Source of the DNA: an uncultured Lachnospiraceae bacterium
GTDB taxonomy: Bacteria > Bacillota > Clostridia > Lachnospirales > Lachnospiraceae
Direction of reading: 5' to 3'
Length of the DNA: 40,009 nt
Assembly: GCA_947589095.1 (NCBI GenBank)
Contig: CANQBX010000033.1
Coordinates: 1 to 40,009 of the forward strand
The first letter of the stretch is position 1. Every line of letters starts with the position of its first letter. Made by a program: the position numbers and the translations under genes. The notes beneath the pieces are model-generated. The model searched no databases. It was given only the letters and a program-made list of their open reading frames with translations, and was not told the DNA's origin. Positions 16,970-24,950 of the stretch are shown here, one piece after another.

Positions 16970-19317
16970 AGCACCATCCCTTCCGTCAGGCCTTCCGCCG
17001 CCCAGTAATACCGGGAATCGCTGCCGCCCGCCACGAAGCTGACCGCCTTTTTCTGCCCGTTTTCATCGATCACCGTCACATAGTTCTGTCCGCGCTGGCT
17101 GGTGACCGCAGCCTTGGGCACCAGAAGCACATCTTCCATCTGCCTGGCGGATCCCTCCACCGTAAACCGCATCTGGATATTCCACTCCGAATCGTTTTCA
17201 GCGGCGGCCGCCATCTCGCTGACCGCTTCCTCCGGCACGCGCAGAAGCGCGTAGTCCGAGGCAAGCGCGCCGCTTAATGCAGAAGCGGACACATTTGCCA
17301 CAACGCCTTCGGCGCTCAACTCCCCGCCATTGCGGCTTTCATAGGTGACCGTCAGTTTATTGCCATAGTTCAGAAGCTGACCCTTATTCTCCACGATCAC
17401 ATAGCAGTTGTCCTGCCGGGCGATGACTGCCATCAGCTCGTCGGTCCGCAGCAGATCTTCCTTCTTATGCTCCGCCAGTTCCGTCACGATCCCGTCGTGG
17501 GTCGCCACGATCGCTTCCGTATCAAAATCCTCATTCATCGAGGCGATCTCTTCCTTCACACCGGCGATCTCCTCCCGCCGGGCTGCAAGAACGTCCTCGT
17601 CCTTCTCGCCGCTGCGGATCAGGTCATTTAAGCGCTCTTCCAGACGTTTCAGCTTCGTCTCGCTGCGCCTTAAGGCCACCTCGTCTTTCTCGACCCGCAC
17701 CGTGGCGATCACATCGCCTTTCTTTACCGGCTGATAACGGGTCACCTCATAGTTCTGAAAATAGACCGTTCCGTGGCTGACCGGATCCGTCACGCGGTAG
17801 GTACACGGATAATAAAATACTCCGCTGCCGGTGAAATCCGCGGCGAAATCTCCCCGCGTCACCGCCGTCTGTTCCGTGCCGGACGCAGTAAGGCTCGTAC
17901 TCTTTACGAGCACCTGATCCCCCTCCGCAAGTCCCGAACGGATCTCCGTATAGACGTCGTCGCTCATACCGGTGGTCACAGGGGTCTTCACCGACTTCTC
18001 CCCGTCCTTCACATAGACATAATGCTGCAGCCCGCTGCGGCTGACCGCGTCGGCCGGAACCGCGAGGACCTCTCGACGGCAGTCTTCAATGACTACGACG
18101 ACCGCGAAATCGCCCACGGCCACATCGCCGTCATCCTCAATCTCAAACGTGGAGCAGACCGTCTCGCCCAGATTGGTCAGGCGGGTGTACTCCCCCGCGC
18201 CCAACGGGATATTGCAGATCTCGCGGCGTTTGCCGCGGATCACCGCGTAGACAGCATCCGCCCCATTTAAGACGGACTGAGAAATGTATTCGCATTTCAG
18301 ATATTTCCGGGACAGGTCGCCTACGGCAATGACATTACGCTCCGCGCCGATCCGGTCGCCGCCTGTCATCATTCCGTACGCCACCACGTCTCCGGCCATG
18401 TCAGACTTCAGCAGGTACTGTTCCTGCTGGTCTTTTCGTTTCTCCAGCTGATCCAGCTGATAGGCGTGATCCAGCTCATAGAGCTGCGTCCGCTGGGTAA
18501 GCTTGCGGCGAAGAGTGTCGTTCTGCTGCAGAAGTATCCGGTAGTCGCCTTCGGCGGAATCAGCAGCAGTACCACCTGCCTCAGCTGCATTGCCCGAATT
18601 CCCGGCTTCAGCTGCGATTTGCGCGGACTGCGCATCTGGCGCCTGTGTCGCTTGCGCGGCCGACTGGCCTGCCTGTGCCGTCCGTACTGCCTGAGCATCT
18701 GCTTGTATACCTTGTGCAGCTTGAACTGCCTGAGCATCTGCCTTGGTCATCTGCATAGCAGTTTGTGCCGCCTGCGTCGCGGCCGCCTGCAATTCCGCGG
18801 CTTCCGCGTCTGCCTCAGCGATCTTCTCCAACATATCTTCCCGGTAGCCCGCGAATTCCTCTTCCATCGTCCGGATCTTCTCTTCCAGATCCTCGACGGA
18901 CTGGTCGATCTGCTCCCTGTTCAATTCCGCAAGCAGACTTCCCTCCTCCACCGTATCTCCCGGATAAGCGCCGAACTCTTCCAGCGTACCGCCGACCGGG
19001 AACGCGTATTCCGTCACCTCCGGAACCACGGCCGCCGCGAAGATCTGCGAATCGTAGAGGTTCCGATATGCTGCCGCCTCCCAGGTCTGCGTCAGCTGTA
19101 CCGGCTCGATCAGTTCGATCCCCGCCTGATCTTCCGTCTTCTGCCCGGAGTACAGATCGGAACGTCCGAAAGCTTCCGCGCTGTCAGACGACGCCGCGCC
19201 GCAGCCCGCAAGTTCCAGAACCGCGCACAGAAATACGCACAGCGCCAGCATCGCCGGTGCCGGGCGGCGCAGATATTTCCCTGTGAACTTTTCTCTTCTG
19301 TTCCGTCTCGCCGTCAT
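16957..19317 (-). CDS. Double-module HlyD/MacA-like adaptor lipoprotein
   Basis: A 786-residue lipoprotein with signal peptide and lipobox LELAGC (Cys39). Two adaptor-like modules follow in tandem. The first has a lipoyl-like half GGTLEEFGAYPGDTVEEGS, a coiled coil (about 139-195), an Ala/Gln-rich stretch (about 180-260) and a barrel with LAEGDQVLVKS. The second repeats the pattern: PVKKGDVIATVRVEKDE, a coiled coil, then a barrel ending near the C-terminus in AEGLTEGM. Single MacA-type adaptors are usually 350-450 residues, so this is about twice normal. It probably sits outside the membrane and couples to the FtsX-type permease, which it overlaps by 13 bases. The start at 19317 follows AAGGAAGG. 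Confidence 0.82.
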   Translation of the reverse strand: MTARRNRREKFTGKYLRRPAPAMLALCVFLCAVLELAGCGAASSDSAEAFGRSDLYSGQKTEDQAGIELIEPVQLTQTWEAAAYRNLYDSQIFAAAVVPEVTEYAFPVGGTLEEFGAYPGDTVEEGSLLAELNREQIDQSVEDLEEKIRTMEEEFAGYREDMLEKIAEADAEAAELQAAATQAAQTAMQMTKADAQAVQAAQGIQADAQAVRTAQAGQSAAQATQAPDAQSAQIAAEAGNSGNAAEAGGTAADSAEGDYRILLQQNDTLRRKLTQRTQLYELDHAYQLDQLEKRKDQQEQYLLKSDMAGDVVAYGMMTGGDRIGAERNVIAVGDLSRKYLKCEYISQSVLNGADAVYAVIRGKRREICNIPLGAGEYTRLTNLGETVCSTFEIEDDGDVAVGDFAVVVVIEDCRREVLAVPADAVSRSGLQHYVYVKDGEKSVKTPVTTGMSDDVYTEIRSGLAEGDQVLVKSTSLTASGTEQTAVTRGDFAADFTGSGVFYYPCTYRVTDPVSHGTVYFQNYEVTRYQPVKKGDVIATVRVEKDEVALRRSETKLKRLEERLNDLIRSGEKDEDVLAARREEIAGVKEEIASMNEDFDTEAIVATHDGIVTELAEHKKEDLLRTDELMAVIARQDNCYVIVENKGQLLNYGNKLTVTYESRNGGELSAEGVVANVSASALSGALASDYALLRVPEEAVSEMAAAAENDSEWNIQMRFTVEGSARQMEDVLLVPKAAVTSQRGQNYVTVIDENGQKKAVSFVAGGSDSRYYWAAEGLTEGMVLCLK

Positions 19318-19359
19318 CGATCTATGACCTTCCTTACCCCAAAACTCTTTCCGGTCCTG

Positions 19360-20544
19360 TTATCGCAGGATAACCGTCTCCCCCTCCGCAAGCCCGGATA
19401 TGATCTCGGTGCTGTCGTCGCCGTGCAGACCTGTCTCCACCCAGCGGATCTCCCGCATTCCATCTTCGCCCAGGCAATACACGAAAGACTTCCCGTCCGC
19501 CGTATGCACCGCCCGCGGCGGCACATGCAGCACGTCCTCGCGTTTATCCGTAACTACGGTAATGGTTCCCGACGTGCCCATTTCCACCGTAACCCCGTAT
19601 TCCTCGGCAAATGTGAACAGAAGCCTTCCTTCGCTCTCCCAGGTGTCCATCTGCCGCGGCAAGAGCTTGTAATCGCCTCGGGCCGGACCGACGCTGATCC
19701 GCAGATCCACCGGCTCGCCTTCATGGAAAATGTCCGCCTGCGTCATGTCCGATACTGTGAACAGGCATTCGGAGCCGTCCACAATCCGCATAACCGGCGT
19801 ATCTTTTACGGAAGTCGAGCCTTCCAGATTCGAGGCGATCCACGACACCGTGCCGTCAATTCCGGCATAAATCTGGCTGTCCGCCATTTCTTTCTTCAGA
19901 CTCTCCAGTTCCAGACTGTCCAGCGAGATCGCGTCCGCCAGATCTTCCTGCTCATAGCCGTACCTCTGCTGAACGGCTTCCATCGACGAGGCCGCCGCCT
20001 GCGCTTCCGCCTCCGTATGACCGGAGCGGTACTCGTACTGCAGCCGGATCGCTTCGATCTCGCTCTGCTCGTTTTCACGGCTGTGGGCAAGAAGCAGACG
20101 GTTTCTGGCGATCTGGTATTCTAACTCTTCGATTCGGTCACCGGCGCCGTTATCTCCCAACCGAGCCAGAACCTGGCCCTTCTCGACCACATCATCCAAT
20201 GATACGCAGACCTCCGAGACCCGTTTTCCGCTGACCGCGAAGCTGACATCCTGCTCCTCAAGCTGCTTATAGGAACAGGAGACGTCGCGGGTCTTGATCA
20301 CATCTCCACGCTCCGCAATTGCCAGCGTATAGACGCTTTCCGCCTCCGTCTGGTCTACCACGATCAGTTCTTCCGGCTCCTGTTCCGGCGCGCAGCCGGA
20401 CAGAAGCGCCGCCTGGACGGTCAATACGGCCAGAAATGAAGCAGCCAGGAAGGCGGATGTGTGCCGCTGAAGCACTCGCAGAGCCGTCTTATGACGACTC
20501 TCCGCAAAACCTCTTTTGCTTTTCAGCAGCTTTATCACGTCCAC
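19360..20544 (-). CDS. MacA/HlyD-like adaptor lipoprotein
   Basis: A 394-residue protein from the preferred GTG at 20544, which has AAGGAG 10 bases upstream. A TTG at 20592 would add 16 residues but lacks a ribosome site. The long basic N-region leads into a hydrophobic segment and lipobox LLSGC (Cys51). Next come a lipoyl-like half with VSLDDVVEKGQVLARLGD, a helical hairpin, the second lipoyl half (SQIYAGIDGTVSWIASN) and a barrel ending in ISGLAEGETVILR. It is the single-module partner of the next gene, 42 bases downstream. In a Gram-positive envelope it would be tethered outside the membrane. The 187-base gap before it (20545-20731) holds no convincing promoter, so it may be read through from the U32-like pair. 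Confidence 0.82.
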   Translation of the reverse strand: MDVIKLLKSKRGFAESRHKTALRVLQRHTSAFLAASFLAVLTVQAALLSGCAPEQEPEELIVVDQTEAESVYTLAIAERGDVIKTRDVSCSYKQLEEQDVSFAVSGKRVSEVCVSLDDVVEKGQVLARLGDNGAGDRIEELEYQIARNRLLLAHSRENEQSEIEAIRLQYEYRSGHTEAEAQAAASSMEAVQQRYGYEQEDLADAISLDSLELESLKKEMADSQIYAGIDGTVSWIASNLEGSTSVKDTPVMRIVDGSECLFTVSDMTQADIFHEGEPVDLRISVGPARGDYKLLPRQMDTWESEGRLLFTFAEEYGVTVEMGTSGTITVVTDKREDVLHVPPRAVHTADGKSFVYCLGEDGMREIRWVETGLHGDDSTEIISGLAEGETVILR

Positions 20545-20731
20545 TCTTGCCTGACTCCTTATCTTCGTCTCTTGCACAGATTCGATCCGCAAGCTCTATT
20601 TCTATTCACATCCACCAGCCGGTTTTCTTCTGTCCACAGCTATCCGCTGCTTTCTCCTGCCTACGCCTGGCTATCAGTTTTTCTTCCATATCATAACTAT
20701 CATTCGGGCTGCCGTTTTCGGCCTAACACAG

Positions 20732-21751
20732 CTATCTCTTCTTCCCGCCCTTCGGCATATGCCCCGATAGCGGTCTTCCTCCCAGCGGTCCGCCCGCCGG
20801 TCTTCCGCCGACCGGTCTGCCCATAGGAACAGCGCCTCCCGGAACTCCTCCGGCAGCCGTTCCCCGCAGATCCGCCAGGGTCCTTTCTATCTTCCCGCGG
20901 ATAAAATCCCGCTCCTTATCCTTCACCAGATAATACAGATAGGATTCCTTCACCAGTTCTTCCGGCAACCCCCGGCCCACCAGCTTGAAATTCACAAATC
21001 CTCTCTCCGCGTAGGATTCGATCTCATCCTTCCCGATAAATCCGGCCCGCTTCCGGCATTCCGCAAATGACCGGTTCTCCTGGATGCGGTTCGGGCACCG
21101 GAAGGCCGACTCCTTATCAAATTCCAGCTGCATCCGGGATTCCTCCCGGTAATGTTCCGCCCGCATCTTACAGCCCGGCTGGCAGATCTCATCCACCAAA
21201 ATCTCCACCTTGCCGGCGTAAGGCTCGATCATATTCAGTACTTCCTCATTGTGGTTCAGATCATAGTCCAGCACCACCAGAAAATAGTCCTTCGAAAGCT
21301 CATTTTTCAGCGTCTCCGGATCCAGCATCCGCTTGGTAGTGGAAGAGATAATCTTAAATCCGGGATACTCCCGGCGGACATATTCCTCTAACACCTGGGT
21401 GTTGGCCAGCACCTGGTTCATTCCGTTGTCCGCCAGCTGCATGATCAGATTGCAGTAGGTATCGTTCACATGCTTCTCCGTCAGCAGGGAATTGGTCCAG
21501 GTGAAGCGCACCGGGACGCCCCTGCTGTTATAGATCTGCAGGATTTTCTTTATATCGGTCTTCGTGGCCGTGCCGAACACAGCCCTGCCGCCGTTCCAGA
21601 TGGCACCCGGAAACGTACCGTAGACGGAACCGATCTTATAGCCGTCCCGGAACCGCTCCGGATAGTCCTTCATCAGATTCAAAAGCACCTGATTCAGCAG
21701 CCGGAAATAGCAGAATCCCGGCAGGTGCCAGTATGTTTCTCTCGTCATCAT
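20732..21751 (-). CDS. Peptidase U32-related protein, function unknown (copy 2)
   Basis: A 339-residue protein paralogous to the gene just upstream. Shared landmarks are HLPG near the start, a conserved LSKDYFLVVLDYDLNH, the Cys pair in DEICQPGCKMRAEHY, and GFVNFKLVGRG, which matches the K(I/L)EGR region of the U32 family with Val for Glu. Two later cysteines (FRCPN and AECRK) could complete a metal site. U32-family proteins are barrel-like and several bind iron-sulfur clusters for RNA or quinone modification; the role here is unknown. It ends in a Gly/Pro/Arg-rich tail. I chose the ATG at 21751, which overlaps the previous stop as ATGA; an in-frame GTG at 21760 is possible. No signal peptide. 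Confidence 0.7.
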   Translation of the reverse strand: MMTRETYWHLPGFCYFRLLNQVLLNLMKDYPERFRDGYKIGSVYGTFPGAIWNGGRAVFGTATKTDIKKILQIYNSRGVPVRFTWTNSLLTEKHVNDTYCNLIMQLADNGMNQVLANTQVLEEYVRREYPGFKIISSTTKRMLDPETLKNELSKDYFLVVLDYDLNHNEEVLNMIEPYAGKVEILVDEICQPGCKMRAEHYREESRMQLEFDKESAFRCPNRIQENRSFAECRKRAGFIGKDEIESYAERGFVNFKLVGRGLPEELVKESYLYYLVKDKERDFIRGKIERTLADLRGTAAGGVPGGAVPMGRPVGGRPAGGPLGGRPLSGHMPKGGKKR

Positions 21752-22707
21752 CCGTTCCACATCGCCTTTCTGGGCCTCCCCACCGTGATCACCTTGCTGC
21801 TCTGCAGATTGCTGATCAGTTCCAGCCGCCCCTCGTCCCGCCGTTCCGGCTTCATCAGATAGAGACAGTAGGTGTCAATAAGCTGGAACAGGTTGGCCGT
21901 CCTTCCCTCGATCTTAAACTCATGGAAGCCCATGGGAATGTATTTCTCCCAGATGGCCTCCGGAGAGATGAATGTACTGTATTTCTGAATCGTATAGATA
22001 TTATTTTTCTCCCCGTATTCGCAGTTCCAGCCGGGAACCGGCATCTGCCTGTCCGGGGGATTCTTTCGGTTTAAGAGGGTAATGCGGTTCTCCCGGCCGA
22101 TCGTGCTGTAATGCATCCCCCGCCTGGGACAGTTGGGGATACAGCAGGAATTCACCAGAAGCTCGCATTTGTCCTTGCGGGTGATCTTTTCAAGAAGTTC
22201 AAAATGGTTGTTCAAATTGTAGTCCAGGACTACCAGATAGTAATCCTTTGAAAGTTCTTCATTCAGGGCGTCAATGTCCCTTATCTCCTTACAGGTAGAA
22301 CTGTTGATCTTAAAGCCCGGATATCTCTTCCGGATGTAGTCCTCCAGGAGCGGGGATACTACCAGCACCTGGTTTTTGTCATTGTCGGCCACCCGCATGC
22401 AGAAATTGCAGTACGGATCCGACATATCCCGCTCCGTCAGCGACGGATTGGTAAAGGTATAGCGGATCGGGATCCCGCGGGAATTAATGGTTTTCACCAC
22501 GCTGCGGATGAAATTCCCGTCGCACTGGTCGTCATAGCAGAAGCGCCCGCCTCCCCACAAAGACGTGGGGAATTCCCCGAAAAAGGACGCGATCTCCACG
22601 CCTTCCCGGAAATACTCCGGGAACTTCTTCATCATATCCAGGGTCATCATATTCAGCGGAAAATTATATCGAAGCCCCGGAAGATGAAATCTGGCTGTAT
22701 TTTCCAT
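21748..22707 (-). CDS. Peptidase U32-related protein, function unknown (copy 1)
   Basis: A 319-residue protein from the ATG at 22707, preceded by AGGAGGAGG. An upstream ATG at 22860 would add 51 Arg-rich residues unlike its paralogue and lies beyond the predicted promoter, so I reject it. Landmarks: HLPGLRY, LSKDYYLVVLDYNLNN, the Cys cluster NSCCIPNCPRRGMHY, a further Cys in PGWNCEYG, and GFHEFKIEGRT, which matches the K(I/L)EGR signature near the end of U32-family domains. This supports a U32-related fold with a possible iron-sulfur site, but not a reaction. It overlaps copy 2 by 4 bases, so the two are translationally coupled and may form a heterodimer, as UbiU/UbiV do. Confidence 0.72.
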   Translation of the reverse strand: MENTARFHLPGLRYNFPLNMMTLDMMKKFPEYFREGVEIASFFGEFPTSLWGGGRFCYDDQCDGNFIRSVVKTINSRGIPIRYTFTNPSLTERDMSDPYCNFCMRVADNDKNQVLVVSPLLEDYIRKRYPGFKINSSTCKEIRDIDALNEELSKDYYLVVLDYNLNNHFELLEKITRKDKCELLVNSCCIPNCPRRGMHYSTIGRENRITLLNRKNPPDRQMPVPGWNCEYGEKNNIYTIQKYSTFISPEAIWEKYIPMGFHEFKIEGRTANLFQLIDTYCLYLMKPERRDEGRLELISNLQSSKVITVGRPRKAMWNG

Positions 22708-22773
22708 AAACTGCCTCCTCCTGTCACGCCTTCCGCGCGGTCCGCGCCGCCGGCAATCTCGCTGTCCTTCTTC

Positions 22774-22802
22774 ATCATACCAGTTTTTCCAGCGCCTGTC
22801 TA
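22774..22802 (-). promoter_or_regulatory. Promoter of the U32-like pair
   Basis: Minus-strand -35 TAGACA (22797-22802), 17-base spacer, -10 TATGAT (22774-22779) preceded by TGG (extended -10). The predicted start near 22767 gives a 60-base leader to the ATG at 22707. Both boxes match 5 of 6 consensus bases. Confidence 0.7.
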
Positions 22803-22897
22803 TGTATCTTTGCACCGACAGGCACGGCTGCATACCCGGAAAGACGCGGCCGCGCTTCACGGCACCGGGATTCTGGATTTTGCGGTAACTGCAGAGG

Positions 22898-22924
22898 AAG
22901 GGCGGTCACATACGCGCCGCCCTT
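22898..22924 (-). terminator. Stem-loop ending the importer operon
   Basis: Perfect arms AAGGGCGG (22898-22905) and CCGCCCTT (22917-22924) with an 11-base loop, between the repeat array and the U32-pair promoter. No U-tract follows on the minus strand, so termination is inferred from position and stem strength. Confidence 0.5.
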
Positions 22925-23025
22925 TCTCCGCTATAAGCTTATTCTGTCATGCCAGACTGCTTATCCTGTTCATACGTCCAGCTTCAGAAAATGCGGTTTC
23001 CTGCAGCTGAACTCTAATTTGCCGC

Positions 23026-23310
23026 CTGGGCTTCTGAAACTCAGCCTTTCGAAACCTGGTCATCCGAAGCCCAGCCTTCCAAAGCTCAGTCATCCGAAAC
23101 TCAGTTTTCTGAAGCTTGGTCTTCCGAAATTCAGCCTTCCGAAGCTTGGTCATCCGAAACTCAGTCTTACGAAACTCAGCCTTCCGAAACTCAGTCTTAC
23201 GAAGCTTGGTTTCCCGAAACCCAGCCTTCCGAAGCTCAGTTTTCCGAAACTCAGCCTTCCGAAGCTTCGCCTTCTGCAGCCTCGCCCTCTGCTGCTTCGC
23301 CTTCCGCGGC
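23026..23310. repeat. 15-bp tandem repeat array crossing the end of a binding-protein gene
   Basis: Sixteen consecutive 15-bp units fill 23026-23265; a typical minus-strand unit is GCTTCGGAAGGCTGA. Three degenerate units (23266-23310) continue into the coding region in the same register, encoding Glu/Ala/Gly pentapeptides. The binding-protein stop (TGA, 23251-23253) is the last codon of the first clear unit, and most later units carry the same in-frame TGA. Units vary at a few fixed positions (GCT/GTT, GAA/GAT, GGC/AAC/GAC, TGA/TGG/CAA). The units share a TTCGGAA core. With the 100 bases to the next stem-loop, this fills most of the gap down to 22861. Confidence 0.95.
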
Positions 23311-24864
23311 GGTCTCTTCCGCCTCAGCAGCGAGCATCGCATCCAGCTCTTCCTGGCTGATATCGCCGTTGGCCTTCGCAATGTAAGCGTTCCAGGTATT
23401 GCGGATCGCCTCAGCCTGCTGTGCCGGCGTATTGTTGTCGTTGATGGACCACAGGAACTGGCTGCCCAGATCCAGGCCGCCGATCAGGCTGTGATAGGTC
23501 ACGCGGCCGTTCTTTACCAGACGGGCAATGGTCAGATCCACGGATTCCATATCGCGGAAGTTGCTGTAGTAGCTGTTGACCATGCTGGACTCATCCTCGA
23601 ATCCGGGCGTAGGCTCCGTATACAGATCGTAAACGAAAGCGATCTTCCAGGCTCTGTCCGCGTCATAGCAGCCGGGGATCGAGTAAATATTGTCCTCGTA
23701 AATGTTGGTGTAATCGGTAGCGTTCGGTCCCATCGGGAAGCAGACAAAGCCGAAATCGTCTTCCATGGCGCAGAACTTATGGCTGCTGTTTTCCGGATCA
23801 TAAGCGCCGGCGTTGTAAGCCTGATCCGCCAGGAACACAGCCTCGCCGTTGATGAAGCCTGTATAGCTGTAATCCCAGGCAGCATCCGCCGGATCGGGCT
23901 TGCGGTATTTCTTGAGGATTCTCTCCGCCCAGTTCTGAGCGTCCAGAGTCGCCTGGCTCTCCAGCTCGTTCACATACTTGCCGTCCTTCATGCCCACATA
24001 GTTGGCGTTGTTGGACCAGGTCGCTTCGTTCTTAAACTGGGTGTTATCCGTGATGATCGGCCAGCGGTCGATCTCGCCGTCGTTATCGGTATCAGCATAA
24101 ATCTGCTCGCAGATCTCTTCAAATTTATCCCAGGTCCACTCCATGCTCTCCTGCAGGTTATAGATCTCTTCCGGATCGATGCCGGCCTCCTTCAGCAGTC
24201 TCTTGTTAAAGAACATTCCGCCGCGGGGCTCAGGCTCCTCGCCTCTCATGCCGTAGATCTTTCCGTTCTTGGTATACAACTCATGAACCTTGCTCCCCCA
24301 CTTGGGTTCGGAGAAGTCCAGGCAGTCCAGGGTGGACAGATCATACATCAGATCTGCGTCCATAGCCGCCACAAACTCGGCGCCCGCGCGAAGCACGAAG
24401 ATATAGTTGGTGTCGTCGCCGGCCGTCGCATAGTTTACGAAATCCGTGGGAACGTCAGCCCAGGTGCTGATCGCCTGTCTCTTCACGGTAAAGTTATAGG
24501 TCTCCTGGATCCAGTCCAGATATTCCTCTCTCGCCTCGTCCATCGCGTTCTGCGGCTCGGAATCCGTCCAGTACCAGTCGCGGATAATGACCTCCATGCC
24601 GTCCAGATCATAGACATTGCCGTTCTCGTCGGTCCGCACCGTGTAGGAACCCAGATCCTCCGGTTCCGCCTCTGTGGTCTCAGCCGCCGTTGTGGTCTCC
24701 TCGGAGCCGCCTGCAGCCGCTGTGGTCTCGGGAGCTGCCGTGGTGCCGGGCGCCGCCGTAGTCTCCGCCGCGCCTCCGCCGTTACCGCCGCATCCGGCCA
24801 TGCTGACTACCATACCTGCAGCCAGGGCAGACGCCATTACCTGGGTCAATTTTCTTCTTCTCAT
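23251..24864 (-). CDS. Carbohydrate ABC importer solute-binding lipoprotein
   Basis: A 537-residue family-1-type extracellular binding protein. The signal peptide ends in lipobox SMAGC (Cys25), followed by a Thr/Ala/Glu-rich tether (about 30-70) and a two-lobed binding domain with typical elements such as GKIYGMRGE, FFNKRLLKEAGI and FINGEAVFLADQAYNAG. It would sit on the outer face of the membrane and deliver sugar to the permeases encoded just upstream. The ATG at 24864 follows AAGGAGG. It is the last gene of the operon. The C-terminus is a short Glu/Ala/Gly repeat (AEGEAAEGEASEG) that merges with the 15-bp array. Ligand unknown; the context suggests xylan-derived oligosaccharides. Confidence 0.88.
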   Translation of the reverse strand: MRRRKLTQVMASALAAGMVVSMAGCGGNGGGAAETTAAPGTTAAPETTAAAGGSEETTTAAETTEAEPEDLGSYTVRTDENGNVYDLDGMEVIIRDWYWTDSEPQNAMDEAREEYLDWIQETYNFTVKRQAISTWADVPTDFVNYATAGDDTNYIFVLRAGAEFVAAMDADLMYDLSTLDCLDFSEPKWGSKVHELYTKNGKIYGMRGEEPEPRGGMFFNKRLLKEAGIDPEEIYNLQESMEWTWDKFEEICEQIYADTDNDGEIDRWPIITDNTQFKNEATWSNNANYVGMKDGKYVNELESQATLDAQNWAERILKKYRKPDPADAAWDYSYTGFINGEAVFLADQAYNAGAYDPENSSHKFCAMEDDFGFVCFPMGPNATDYTNIYEDNIYSIPGCYDADRAWKIAFVYDLYTEPTPGFEDESSMVNSYYSNFRDMESVDLTIARLVKNGRVTYHSLIGGLDLGSQFLWSINDNNTPAQQAEAIRNTWNAYIAKANGDISQEELDAMLAAEAEETAAEGEAAEGEAAEGEASEG

Positions 24865-24903
24865 CTTGTTCCTCCTTTTTTAATGAGTATTTTTTTATTT
24901 TCG

Positions 24904-24940
24904 CGGCGCCTTTACAACAGGCATGACAGTGTCGGCGCCG
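24904..24940 (-). promoter_or_regulatory. Intercistronic stem-loop before the binding-protein gene
   Basis: Arms CGGCGCC (24904-24910) and GGCGCCG (24934-24940) lie in the 86-base gap between the MalG-type permease and the binding-protein gene. The flank after the hairpin on the minus strand is A-rich, not U-rich. Such stems often protect the downstream mRNA so that binding protein outnumbers permease. Role inferred. Confidence 0.5.
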
Positions 24941-24950
24941 GGAAGATACA

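Noticed and set aside
18466-20124. Long plus-strand frames, also 35203-36714, 37304-38542, 38392-39711 and 27590-28594
   Set aside because: All lie antisense to genes with intact catalytic or family motifs on the minus strand. GC-rich codon use leaves the opposite frames open, and none has recognisable domains.
20635-20736. 10-base direct repeat CACAGCTATC at 20635-20644 and 20727-20736
   Set aside because: One copy overlaps a stop codon, the copies are 92 bases apart, and no promoter or mobile-element feature accompanies them. Probably chance.
22708-22860. 51-residue N-terminal extension of the first U32-like protein
   Set aside because: Arg-rich and absent from the paralogue. It would start upstream of the predicted promoter, while the ATG at 22707 has an AGGAGGAGG site.
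23026-23265. CRISPR-like array
   Set aside because: The 15-base units are directly adjacent with no unique spacers and no cas genes are near, so this is a minisatellite.
22947-23381. 144-residue minus-strand frame rich in RKAEF/RKTEL pentapeptides
   Set aside because: The same 15-bp array in another frame, starting inside the binding-protein gene without a ribosome site. It stays open because a 15-base unit preserves frame.
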